DNA of 64,000 nt from Pirellulales bacterium. Its GTDB lineage: Bacteria > Planctomycetota > Planctomycetia > Pirellulales > JAICIG01. The notes under the pieces were generated by a model, which saw nothing but the letters and a program-made list of their open reading frames with translations, was not told where the DNA came from and made no database searches. The DNA is taken from assembly GCA_025927475.1 (NCBI GenBank), contig JAICLL010000001.1, forward strand, positions 62,001 to 126,000, written 5' to 3'. Each line of letters begins with the position of its first letter. The first letter of the stretch is position 1. Below, in pieces: positions 39,852-48,002 of the stretch. Position numbers and translations under genes: made by a program.

Positions 39852-40427
39852 ATGCGGTGGTCGGCGGCGATCGTCCTGGCGGCTGTGCTGGCAGCCGGGT
39901 GTAATAATACGGCTCCCAGCAACGACCCGTTTGCGCCGCGACTGCTGCCGAGCACGCGCGTTCCACCGCCCGCCACCGGCGCGGCGGGAGCGGTCGATGG
40001 ATCGTATTACAACTCGCCGGCGCCCGGTCCCTTGCCCACGCCCGCTCCTGCCGCGCTGCCGTCGAGCAGCGCGGGAAGCCTCGACACGCCCGCCAATGGG
40101 CCGTTCCGCGCAAGCCCCGCCGGCGCCGGCAGCTTTACTCCGAATCAGTCCACCAACTTGCCGAAAACATCGCATCGCTCTTCTTCCCGAAACCACGGCA
40201 TGACCGATCGCTCGGTTGTACCGGCGTCGCATGTCACCGACGTCTCCGCGGCGCATTCCGCCGACGGCGAAGGTGAGGAAGAAGAAGTCGATGAGCAGGA
40301 AACGAAGGACCAGATCGATGACACTTCCGGCGGCCTCCAACCGACCTCGGCCCGATTTTCAAAGCGATCTGCGTCGAGCAGCGCGGTCGATATTATGGAT
40401 CTTCCGCCTGCCCGTCCTTCGCGCTGA
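39852..40427 (+). CDS. Putative lipoprotein of low complexity
   Basis: A 191-residue protein. The N-terminus AAIVLAAVLAAGCNNTAPSN is a signal peptide with lipobox LAAGC, so Cys17 would be lipidated. The remainder is rich in Pro, Ser, Ala and Thr, with an acidic run (GEGEEEEVDEQETKDQIDD). No domain is recognised and disorder is likely. It is read away from the TPR gene, with the MITE-like element between them. Confidence 0.7.
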   Translation: MRWSAAIVLAAVLAAGCNNTAPSNDPFAPRLLPSTRVPPPATGAAGAVDGSYYNSPAPGPLPTPAPAALPSSSAGSLDTPANGPFRASPAGAGSFTPNQSTNLPKTSHRSSSRNHGMTDRSVVPASHVTDVSAAHSADGEGEEEEVDEQETKDQIDDTSGGLQPTSARFSKRSASSSAVDIMDLPPARPSR

Positions 40428-40598
40428 CGCTGCCCGCCGGGCAGCCGGCATGCCGAGCGGCACTGCTGGCTCATTCCTTGCCCCTGCCGTCGCCTGAATG
40501 GCGCTTAGTGTTGACTACGCTCCCGGTTGAGGGACAAAATGCGGCGACCGAATGAGTCGTTCTCTTGGAACAAACATATCTAACGAACAGAGGCAACC

Positions 40599-41108
40599 AT
40601 GCAACGTTCGCTCACCGTCGTATTACTGGCGCCGCTCACATTGTGCTGCGTGATTGGATTCGTCTACGCGGTGGACTCGGGCGAGACAAATAAAAGCAAA
40701 ACGCCTGGTAATTCGTACTATCTCTTTACAAAGAACCTGACGACCGACGAATCTGGCGTGATTCGAGTGCCGCCTCGTTTCCAATGGAGCGTCGAAACGA
40801 GCTTCCGAGGGACGGATCGCGCCGGTGATCCCCTCCCTGATTCACGACTAATGCTGCGGCTTTTTGATCCCGACCACAATTTTACTGCGATGACCGCGCA
40901 GATCGATCTGACGACCGCCGCCAGGCTACACGAGGAACTCGGGGCGATCATCGCCAATAAGCTTCAAGATCCCGCCTATCAACATCGGCCGCAACTCTAT
41001 CACCGGAAAGACATTCCGGTTAAACGGCTTATTGGCGTCGAGCAGAACGGCACTGCCATCGTCGAAGATGTGTCCCCTCCGGCTGAGATTACGCCGCGGA
41101 AAAAATAG
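40599..41108 (+). CDS. Hypothetical secreted protein
   Basis: A 169-residue protein with an N-terminal signal peptide (LTVVLLAPLTLCCVIGFVYA). The mature part has LFTKNLTTDESGVIRVPPRF and a helical IDLTTAARLHEELGAIIANK stretch, with a charged tail. ATG 40599 has GAGGCAACC close upstream. I recognise no family. Confidence 0.65.
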   Translation: MQRSLTVVLLAPLTLCCVIGFVYAVDSGETNKSKTPGNSYYLFTKNLTTDESGVIRVPPRFQWSVETSFRGTDRAGDPLPDSRLMLRLFDPDHNFTAMTAQIDLTTAARLHEELGAIIANKLQDPAYQHRPQLYHRKDIPVKRLIGVEQNGTAIVEDVSPPAEITPRKK

Positions 41109-41369
41109 TCAGCCGAAGAAACGACATCTCCCGGTACTCACCGACAAGGACAATTTGCTTCGCCGTCCGGCCCCCGAACATCGATCCTGGATCCTGATCT
41201 GCCACTTCCGGTTGCGCCAATCCTCACGGCTTTGCGGGCCAGCGGCGCTATTTCACCCCGAACGACCCCGCCCGCACGATACCCTTTTTTCCGGTTCCGC
41301 GCTAAAATGGAGGGATAGCCCCTTTTCACCGGCGCGGGTCTGGCGCCGGGCCCGCGTGGAGCCTTCTCC

Positions 41370-43310
41370 TTGACGTTCGCCACTCGATTGCAATCCATGG
41401 CCGTCGGCACCGCTCAGCGAAAGCTGGCGCAGTGGTCGGCCGTGCTGGCCAAAATCAACGATTACGAGCCAGAGCTGAAAGCGCTCTCCGACCATGAGCT
41501 GCGCAAGCGCAGCCTCTCGCTGCGCTATCGCGCCAAAAGCCAGGAGCCGCTCGAACGGTTGTTGCCCGAAGCCTACGCCCTGGTGCGCGAGGCGGGCCGC
41601 CGCACGCTCAACATGCGGCATTTCGACGTGCAGATCCTGGGCGGCATCGCCATGCACCACCACGCGATCGTCGAAATGCAGACGGGCGAAGGCAAAACGC
41701 TCACCGCCACCTTGGCCATGTATCTCAACGGACTGACTGGCAAGGGCGTTCACCTGGCCACGGTGAACGACTATCTCGCCCGGCGCGACGCTCAGTGGAT
41801 GGGACCGATCTACGAAATCCTGGGCATGAGCGTCGGCATCATCGAGACGCAGATGCAGCAACCGGCCCGGCGCAAGGCCTACGCCGCCGACATCACCTAT
41901 GGCACGGCCAAGGAGTTTGGCTTCGATTTTCTCCGCGACCGGCTGCTGTTGCGGCGGATCAACGAGGGCCTCACCGATTTTCTGGGCGGCATGCTCGGGC
42001 AGCAGGGCGCCGGCTCGGCCGAAGAACCCGTGCAGCGCGGAGCGCATTTCGTGGTGGTCGACGAAGCCGACAGCATTCTCATCGACGAAGCTCGCACGCC
42101 GCTGATCATCAGCGCGCTGCCCACGGAAGAAGAAAAAATCGCCGTCGAATGCTACCGCTGGAGTTCCAAGGTCGCCGATGAATTCGAAGACGAAGAGCAT
42201 TACGACTACGACCACGAGAAGCAGTCGGTTGAGCTCACCCCCGCCGGCCGGCAGTTGGTCCGCACGCTGCCCAAACCCACCGCGATGGACGCCGTCGGCA
42301 TGTTCACCATCTATGAGTATGTCGAGCGGGCGATCAAGGTGAACCGGGCGTTCACGCTCGACCGGCAATATGTCAACCGGGACGGCGAAATTGTGATTGT
42401 CGATGAATACACCGGCCGCCTGGCCGAAGGCCGCAAATGGCGCGACGGCATCCACCAGGCCATCGAGGCCAAAGAAGGCGTCGAAGTGACCGTGGCCACC
42501 GGGCAGGCCGCCCGTGTGACGGTGCAAGACTTTTTCTTGCGGTATGACAAGCTGACCGGCATGACGGGCACCGCCATCAGCTCGGCCCGCGAGCTGCGCA
42601 AGATTTACAAAGTCGACGTGATCGCCATTCCCACCAATCGCCCCGCCATCCGGCAGCGGCTGCCCGATGCCATTTTCGGCACCAGCGACCAGAAGTGGGC
42701 CGCCATTGTCGAAGAAGTGCGCGAGTTGCACGCCCAGGGACGCCCCGTGCTCATCGGCACGCGGTCGATTGACAAGTCGGTGCATCTTTCCGAGTTGCTC
42801 AACGAGGCGGGCATCGAGCATCAGGTGCTCAACGCTCATCAGGTTGCCGCCGAGGCCGATATTGTGGCCCGGGCTGGCCAGCGCGGCAGGGTAACGGTTT
42901 CGACCAACATGGCCGGTCGCGGCACCGACATCAAACTGGGCGACGGCGTTTCAGACCTGGGCGGGCTGCACGTGATCCTGACTGAGATGCACGACTCGGC
43001 CCGAGTCGATCGGCAGTTGATCGGTCGCTGTGGACGCCAGGGCGATCCCGGCACCTTCCGGCAATACCTTTCACTCGACGACGATATTTTGTTGAATGGC
43101 TTAGGTCCCGATCGGGCCGAGCGACTGGAGGAGCAGGGCAAGACGTCGGCCGGGCCGTATGATCATCTCGGCGGTCTTTATCGCAAGGCCCAGCGAATCA
43201 TTGAACGGCGGCATTTCCGCGATCGCCGCGTGCTCATGTATTACGAGAAAGAACGCCAGAAGCTGCAAAAGCAAATGGGTCAAGACTCGTATCTCGACAC
43301 GGCGGGCTAA
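41370..43310 (+). CDS. Short SecA-like ATPase lacking the C-terminal translocase domains
   Basis: A 646-residue SecA paralogue. Walker A is MQTGEGKT (103-110), DEAD is at 231-234 in VVVDEADSILIDEARTPLII, and NBD2 has GMTGTAISS, AGRGTDIKLG and GRCGRQGDPG. The protein ends soon after the first helix of the scaffold region (RKAQRIIERRHFRDRRVLMY). It therefore lacks most of the helical scaffold, the two-helix finger, the wing domain and the zinc tail of ~900-residue SecA. TTG 41370 has GGAG eight bases upstream; ATG 41397 is the alternative. It is probably an accessory SecA rather than the housekeeping one. Confidence 0.85.
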   Translation: MTFATRLQSMAVGTAQRKLAQWSAVLAKINDYEPELKALSDHELRKRSLSLRYRAKSQEPLERLLPEAYALVREAGRRTLNMRHFDVQILGGIAMHHHAIVEMQTGEGKTLTATLAMYLNGLTGKGVHLATVNDYLARRDAQWMGPIYEILGMSVGIIETQMQQPARRKAYAADITYGTAKEFGFDFLRDRLLLRRINEGLTDFLGGMLGQQGAGSAEEPVQRGAHFVVVDEADSILIDEARTPLIISALPTEEEKIAVECYRWSSKVADEFEDEEHYDYDHEKQSVELTPAGRQLVRTLPKPTAMDAVGMFTIYEYVERAIKVNRAFTLDRQYVNRDGEIVIVDEYTGRLAEGRKWRDGIHQAIEAKEGVEVTVATGQAARVTVQDFFLRYDKLTGMTGTAISSARELRKIYKVDVIAIPTNRPAIRQRLPDAIFGTSDQKWAAIVEEVRELHAQGRPVLIGTRSIDKSVHLSELLNEAGIEHQVLNAHQVAAEADIVARAGQRGRVTVSTNMAGRGTDIKLGDGVSDLGGLHVILTEMHDSARVDRQLIGRCGRQGDPGTFRQYLSLDDDILLNGLGPDRAERLEEQGKTSAGPYDHLGGLYRKAQRIIERRHFRDRRVLMYYEKERQKLQKQMGQDSYLDTAG

Positions 43311-43395
43311 GGCGAGCACTGGCTGATTCGCGAGATGCGCCTGGTCAGCGGACGGCTGCGGCGCTGCGGCGGTTCAAGGATCTCGGCTTCTTCCT

Positions 43396-43827
43396 TCAGG
43401 CCGCTCGGCGGAGCGCCTCGTCGAGCACTCGCAACGGCACTGGTTTTTGCAAGAAGTGAGAAAAGCCCGCCGCGACTGCCCGCTCGCCTTCGTCTCGGCG
43501 ATCGAAGCTTGTGCAGGCGATCACGATCACGTTGCGACATTCGGTGCGGCGGCGGATCGCCCGGCAGACATCAAAGCCATCCATCAGCGGCATGCCCAGA
43601 TCGAGCAGCACCACGTCCGGATGGAATTCGTCGAGACATTCCAGACAGGTGGGTCCCGAAAAGCACAGTTCTACGCGGTGACCCAAGTGCCGCGCGAGCA
43701 TGGCCAGGGTTTCGGCCGCGTCGTGCGTGTCGTCGACAATCAACACTCGCCTGCCCATGCCCCGGAACAAGCCATCGCTGCGCGGGTGCCACATGCTCCA
43801 TCTGCCGGTTTGATGTTCTCCGTCCAT
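43396..43827 (-). CDS. Stand-alone CheY-like response regulator
   Basis: A 143-residue receiver-only protein: RRVLIVDDTHDAAETLAMLA, acceptor Asp in VVLLDLGMPLMDGFDVC, and HFLQKPVPL. It has the same receiver type as the lone regulator at 3639 and the receiver of the kinase at 4109. ATG 43827 has GGAGGGGC upstream; the longer frame is not supported. No kinase gene is adjacent, so it is an orphan. It converges with the SecA-like gene. Confidence 0.88.
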   Translation of the reverse strand: MDGEHQTGRWSMWHPRSDGLFRGMGRRVLIVDDTHDAAETLAMLARHLGHRVELCFSGPTCLECLDEFHPDVVLLDLGMPLMDGFDVCRAIRRRTECRNVIVIACTSFDRRDEGERAVAAGFSHFLQKPVPLRVLDEALRRAA

Positions 43828-43929
43828 CGAAGCCCCTCCCCTTGCTCCTTGCCTTTTCTCGCTGACCTTTCTGCTCACTTATGCAAGCGTGATGCCGCAG
43901 ACAAAAAAAGAGGCGGGCCAAACGGCGAG

Positions 43930-44694
43930 CTAGAACGTCTTGACCAAGCTGCCGCCATCCACCACGAGCACGGCGCCGGTGATGTAACTGCCGGCGTCGC
44001 TGGCCAAAAGCAACGCGGGACCGGCCAGCTCGCGGGGCTGTCCCCAGCGGCCCAGCGCGGTGCGTTCGGCGAACCCCCGTTTTTGCTCGTCGGTGAGCAT
44101 GCTGCCGGGCAGATCGGTCAGAAACGGTCCCGGTGCGATGCAATTGACCGTGATGTTGTAGGGACCGAGATCGAGGGCGCTGGCCCGCGCCAGGCCCAAT
44201 AGCCCCGATTTGGTCGCCGAGTAAATGTTGCGGCCTTCTTTCGACGCCAGGCCCATGATCGACGAGATGTGAATGATGCGGCCCCAGCGGCGCTCTTTCA
44301 TCTGCGGCGCGAGCGCCCGGCTCAAGGCCATGCAACTGGTCAGGTTCAGCTCGATCAGGCGATCCCAATCTTCATCGCGAATTTCGTCAATCGCCTGCAC
44401 CGTGTTGGTGCCGGCGTTGTTGACCAGAATATCGACGCGACCAAGCTTCGCGATCGCCGCTTCCGCCAACCGCGAGACATCTTTGCGCTCGGTCATATCG
44501 GCCACCAGATACTCGACGCGCACTTTGGCGGCCTGGCGAATTTGAGCGGCGGCGGCTTGCAGCTCGTTTTCATGCCGGCTGCTGATAATCACGTCGGCGC
44601 CGGCTTCGGCAAAACCTTGGGCCATGGCCAGGCCGAGCCCCTTGCTGCCGCCGGTGATGAGGGCCACGCGGCCGGAAAGATCGAAGAGTTGCAT
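43930..44694 (-). CDS. Short-chain dehydrogenase/reductase
   Basis: A 254-residue classical SDR. The cofactor motif is TGGSKGLGLAMAQG, NNAG is in LVNNAGTNTV, and the catalytic Ser-Tyr-Lys are in ISSIMGLASKEGRNIYSATK. The tail SYITGAVLVVDGGSLV is typical. It is most similar in form to gluconate 5-dehydrogenase or 3-oxoacyl-ACP reductase types, but the substrate cannot be chosen. A heptamer array sits just upstream of its ATG. Confidence 0.92.
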   Translation of the reverse strand: MQLFDLSGRVALITGGSKGLGLAMAQGFAEAGADVIISSRHENELQAAAAQIRQAAKVRVEYLVADMTERKDVSRLAEAAIAKLGRVDILVNNAGTNTVQAIDEIRDEDWDRLIELNLTSCMALSRALAPQMKERRWGRIIHISSIMGLASKEGRNIYSATKSGLLGLARASALDLGPYNITVNCIAPGPFLTDLPGSMLTDEQKRGFAERTALGRWGQPRELAGPALLLASDAGSYITGAVLVVDGGSLVKTF

Positions 44695-44698
44695 GGGA

Positions 44699-44726
44699 GG
44701 ATTCGGGATTCGGGATTCAGGATTCA
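44699..44726. repeat. Four-unit heptamer array
   Basis: GGATTCG, GGATTCG, GGATTCA, GGATTCA in exact tandem, starting five bases upstream of the SDR start codon, so it replaces the region where a ribosome binding site would be. Confidence 0.92.
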
Positions 44727-44819
44727 GGGACGTTGACGGATGGCTGGGTATGACCTGGGCTCCGCAAAATCCGTGATTTGATCGGAGTTTGTCCCACTTT
44801 CGTTCCGCAAAATGTGCCT

Positions 44820-44878
44820 GAGGATGGCCTTCCTAGGCCGTCTCCCGCCGGTCTGGACGGCCTAGGAAGGCCATCCTC
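44820..44878. repeat. Perfect 23-bp inverted repeat
   Basis: Arms 44820-44842 and 44856-44878 are exact reverse complements, with a 13-base loop (TCCCGCCGGTCTG). The core is CCTTCCTAGG. It lies between the leuB-type stop and the SDR start, so as RNA it could end or protect the leuB-type transcript. One arm matches 20 of 23 bases at 51188-51210 inside the trypsin-like gene, so it belongs to a dispersed family. Confidence 0.9.
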
Positions 44879-44930
44879 CGACTACGCTCGCCGGAACAAA
44901 AACCGCTCAATTCACGGGGCTCGCAGTCAT

Positions 44931-45989
44931 TTAGCTGAGCGCCTGCACCACCAAATCGCCCACTTGCTGGGTGGAATATCCCATCTTGCCGGCGGCCTGG
45001 CTTTTCATCTTGGTGCCCGTAACCGTCTTGATCGCCTCGATAATCCGCTTGCCCGCTCGCGGTTGGCCGGTGTGTTCCAGCAGCATCGCCATGGCGTTGA
45101 TTGCGGCGATGGGGTTGATCACATGCTGGCCTGTGTACTTGGGGGCGCTGCCGCCCATCGGCTCAAACATGCTGGTGCCGCCGGCGTCGGGGTTCAGGTT
45201 TGCGCCCGCCGCCACGCCCATTCCGCCCTGCAAAATGCCGCCCAGGTCGGTGATGATGTCGCCGAACATATTGGTGGTCACGATCACGTCGTAATACTCG
45301 GGGTTCTTGACCATCCACATGCAGCAAGCATCGACGTGGTTGTAGTCGGCCTTGATCTCGGGATACTCACGGGCGACGTCCTGAAAGGTACGCCACCAGA
45401 GGTCATGCCCGTAGGTGAGCACGTTGGTTTTGGCGACGAGCGTCAACATCTTCTTCGGGTTATTCCGCCTGCGGGTGAACTCAAACGCCCAGCGGATGCA
45501 GCGTTCACAGTCTTTGCGCGTGTAGACGGCGGTCTGGCTGGCAACTTCGTCGGGCGTGTTCTTCTTCAAAAAGCCGCCCACGCCGCAGTAAAGGTCTTCG
45601 GTGTTTTCGCGGACCACCACAAAGTTGATGTCGTCGGGTCCCTTGCCCGTCAGCGGCGTCTCGACGCCCGGAAAAAGCTGCACCGGGCGGAGATTGATGT
45701 ATTGATCGAGTTGAAACCGCAGCTCGAGTAGCAACCCTTTTTCGAGCACGCCGGGCGGCACTTCGGGATGTCCGACCGCGCCCAGATAAATGGCATCGAA
45801 CATGCGCAGCTCATCGACGGCGCCGGTCGGCAGGATCTCGCCCGTCCGCAGATAGCGGTCGCCGCCGAAATCGAAGGGGGTCAGCTCATATTTGAATTTT
45901 TCGAGCGCGGCGATGGCTTCGAGCACTTTGAGGCCCTCGGCCGCTACTTCGGGGCCGGTGCCATCGCCGCCAATTACGGCAATCTTCAT
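44931..45989 (-). CDS. Isopropylmalate/isocitrate dehydrogenase family protein (leuB-like)
   Basis: A 352-residue beta-decarboxylating dehydrogenase. Motifs: IAVIGGDGTGPEVAAEGLKV, FVVVRENTEDLYCGVGG, the dimer/metal motif TTNMFGDIITDLGG, and MFEPMGGSAPKY. The family covers 3-isopropylmalate dehydrogenase, NAD-isocitrate dehydrogenase and tartrate dehydrogenase. Its position divergent to acetolactate synthase favours leucine biosynthesis, but the substrate-loop sequence does not decide. ATG 45989. Confidence 0.88.
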   Translation of the reverse strand: MKIAVIGGDGTGPEVAAEGLKVLEAIAALEKFKYELTPFDFGGDRYLRTGEILPTGAVDELRMFDAIYLGAVGHPEVPPGVLEKGLLLELRFQLDQYINLRPVQLFPGVETPLTGKGPDDINFVVVRENTEDLYCGVGGFLKKNTPDEVASQTAVYTRKDCERCIRWAFEFTRRRNNPKKMLTLVAKTNVLTYGHDLWWRTFQDVAREYPEIKADYNHVDACCMWMVKNPEYYDVIVTTNMFGDIITDLGGILQGGMGVAAGANLNPDAGGTSMFEPMGGSAPKYTGQHVINPIAAINAMAMLLEHTGQPRAGKRIIEAIKTVTGTKMKSQAAGKMGYSTQQVGDLVVQALS

Positions 45990-46131
45990 CGTCGGGAAAC
46001 GCCTGGTTTTCGCGGGAAAGGGGCGATTCTAACACCGGCTGGGCCTATAGGGAACGCCCCCTGGTGGTTAGTTCTCGGGCGGTTTGGCGCTTCCGAGTCG
46101 GATAGATGAGCCGGTACCAGCCCCGGCCCGG

Positions 46132-46160
46132 TTGCCAGCCGATCCACCGGTCCGTATGGT
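46132..46160 (+). promoter_or_regulatory. Possible promoter of the acetolactate synthase gene
   Basis: TTGCCA (46132-46137) and TATGGT (46155-46160) are spaced by 17 bp, about 45 bp upstream of the ilvB start. An overlapping TATGAT (46160-46165) is another possible -10. The match to the sigma-70 consensus is moderate, and no start site is known. Confidence 0.35.
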
Positions 46161-46204
46161 ATGATATTGCAAGCCGTTACGACGTTTTCTCCACCGGAAC
46201 CCTG

Positions 46205-47968
46205 ATGACCACCACCGCCAAATCGACCGCCGGCCAACTGGCCTGCGGCGCGGATATTCTCGTACAGTCGCTGATCCGCCACGGAGTCGAGGTGATTTTC
46301 GCCTATCCGGGCGGGGCCAGCATGCCGCTGCACCAGTCGCTCACCAAATTTAAAGACCGCATCCGCACCGTGCTGCCGCGGCACGAACAGGGCGGCGCCT
46401 TTGCTGCCCAAGGCTACGCCCGCAGCACCGGCAAGCCCGGCGTCTGCATGGCCACCAGCGGACCCGGCGCCACCAACCTGGTCACCTCGATCGCCGACGC
46501 CAAGCTGGACAGCATTCCGCTGATCGCCATCACCGGGCAAGTGAAGACCAGCGTCATCGGCAGCGACGCCTTTCAAGAGACGCCCATTGTCGAAGTCTGC
46601 CGCGGCATCACCAAGCACCACTACCTGCTGACCGATGTGAAAGACCTGGCGCGCGTCATGCGTGAGGCGTTTCACATTGCCACCACCGGCCGGCCCGGAC
46701 CGGTGTTGATCGACGTTCCCAAAGATGTGCAGCAGGACCAGGCGGTGGCCGATTACGACGCGCCGATGAACCTGCCGGGCTACCGCATCGAACAGCGGCG
46801 GGCGCATCCCGAGCAAATCGCCCAGGTGGCGGCGGCCATCAAGCGCGCCAAACGACCCGTGATCTACGCTGGCGGCGGCATCATCGGCGGCGATGCCAGC
46901 CCCGAACTGCACGAGCTGGTTCGCAAAACCGGCATCCCTGTCACCATGACGTTGATGGGCCTGGGCGCCTACCCCAGCGGCGACCGGCTCTCGCTGGATA
47001 TGCTGGGCATGCACGGGAGCGTTTATGCCAACTACGCGGTCGATCAGTGCGATCTGCTGTTGGCACTAGGCGTGCGTTTCGACGACCGAGTGACCGGCAA
47101 GCTTTCAGAGTTCGCCAAACACGCCAAGATCATTCACATCGACGTCGATCCGTCGGAAATCAACAAAAACAAAGAGGCCCATATCCCGATCATCAGCGAT
47201 GTCAAGTTTGCTTTGGCCGAGCTGAACAGAATTGTCGAGCCGCCCGCCGACTTGAGCGACTGGTATGAGCGCATCGACGCCTGGAAGCGCGACGAGCCGT
47301 TCAAGTATGACCGCGACTTTCCGGGCATTCTGCCGCAGCACGCCATCAGCGAGCTATCGCGGTTGGTGGCCGACCGCGAGACGATTATTTCTGTCGGCGT
47401 GGGCCAACACCAGATGTGGGCCGCACAGTACTTCAAGTTCCGGCGGCCAAGAAGCTGGATGTCCAGCTCCGGGCTGGGCACGATGGGCTTTGGGTTGCCC
47501 GCCGCGATCGGAGCCAAAGTGGCGTTCCCCGACGCGTTGGTAATCGATATCGACGGCGATGGCAGCTTTCAGATGAACATTCAGGAGCTGGCCACCTGCT
47601 ACTGCGAAAAAATTCCGGTGAAGGTGTTGCTGTTGAACAACCAGCACCTGGGCATGGTGGTGCAGTGGGAAGACCGCTTTCACGCCGGCAACCGGGCGCA
47701 CACGTACCTAGGCCCCGTCGATCATCCCGAGGCGATTGGTCAGGGCGACGGCCTGGGACCGGATCAGCGGTATCCTGACTTCGTGACCATTGCCAAGGGG
47801 TTTGGTTGCGGCGGCGGGCACGTGAGCAAAAAAGCAGAACTGGTCGATGCCCTGCGCGAGATGATCGCCTACGACGGCGCCTATGTGCTCGACGTGCAAG
47901 TGCCTTACCAAGAGCACGTGCTGCCAATGATTCCGTCGGGCATGACGGTCAAGGATCTGATCAAATGA
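46205..47968 (+). CDS. ilvB: Acetolactate synthase large subunit
   Basis: A 587-residue TPP enzyme of valine, leucine and isoleucine synthesis. The catalytic Glu lies in [32 protein letters not shown] and the TPP motif [20 protein letters not shown] with [15 protein letters not shown] are clear. C-terminal [15 protein letters not shown] matches bacterial IlvB. ATG 46205 (MTTTAKS) was chosen; the upstream extension has no conserved sequence. No ilvN regulatory subunit or ilvC follows; the gene converges on the DUF3352-like gene after 34 bp. Confidence 0.95.
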   Translation: MTTTAKSTAGQLACGADILVQSLIRHGVEVIFAYPGGASMPLHQSLTKFKDRIRTVLPRHEQGGAFAAQGYARSTGKPGVCMATSGPGATNLVTSIADAKLDSIPLIAITGQVKTSVIGSDAFQETPIVEVCRGITKHHYLLTDVKDLARVMREAFHIATTGRPGPVLIDVPKDVQQDQAVADYDAPMNLPGYRIEQRRAHPEQIAQVAAAIKRAKRPVIYAGGGIIGGDASPELHELVRKTGIPVTMTLMGLGAYPSGDRLSLDMLGMHGSVYANYAVDQCDLLLALGVRFDDRVTGKLSEFAKHAKIIHIDVDPSEINKNKEAHIPIISDVKFALAELNRIVEPPADLSDWYERIDAWKRDEPFKYDRDFPGILPQHAISELSRLVADRETIISVGVGQHQMWAAQYFKFRRPRSWMSSSGLGTMGFGLPAAIGAKVAFPDALVIDIDGDGSFQMNIQELATCYCEKIPVKVLLLNNQHLGMVVQWEDRFHAGNRAHTYLGPVDHPEAIGQGDGLGPDQRYPDFVTIAKGFGCGGGHVSKKAELVDALREMIAYDGAYVLDVQVPYQEHVLPMIPSGMTVKDLIK

Positions 47969-48002
47969 AGCGCTGCGATGAGTTTCGGTACTGACTAGCT
48001 TC

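Noticed and set aside
40434-40456. Hairpin CTGCCCGCCGGGCAG after the lipoprotein gene as a terminator
   Set aside because: No T-run follows and short GC palindromes are expected at this base composition.
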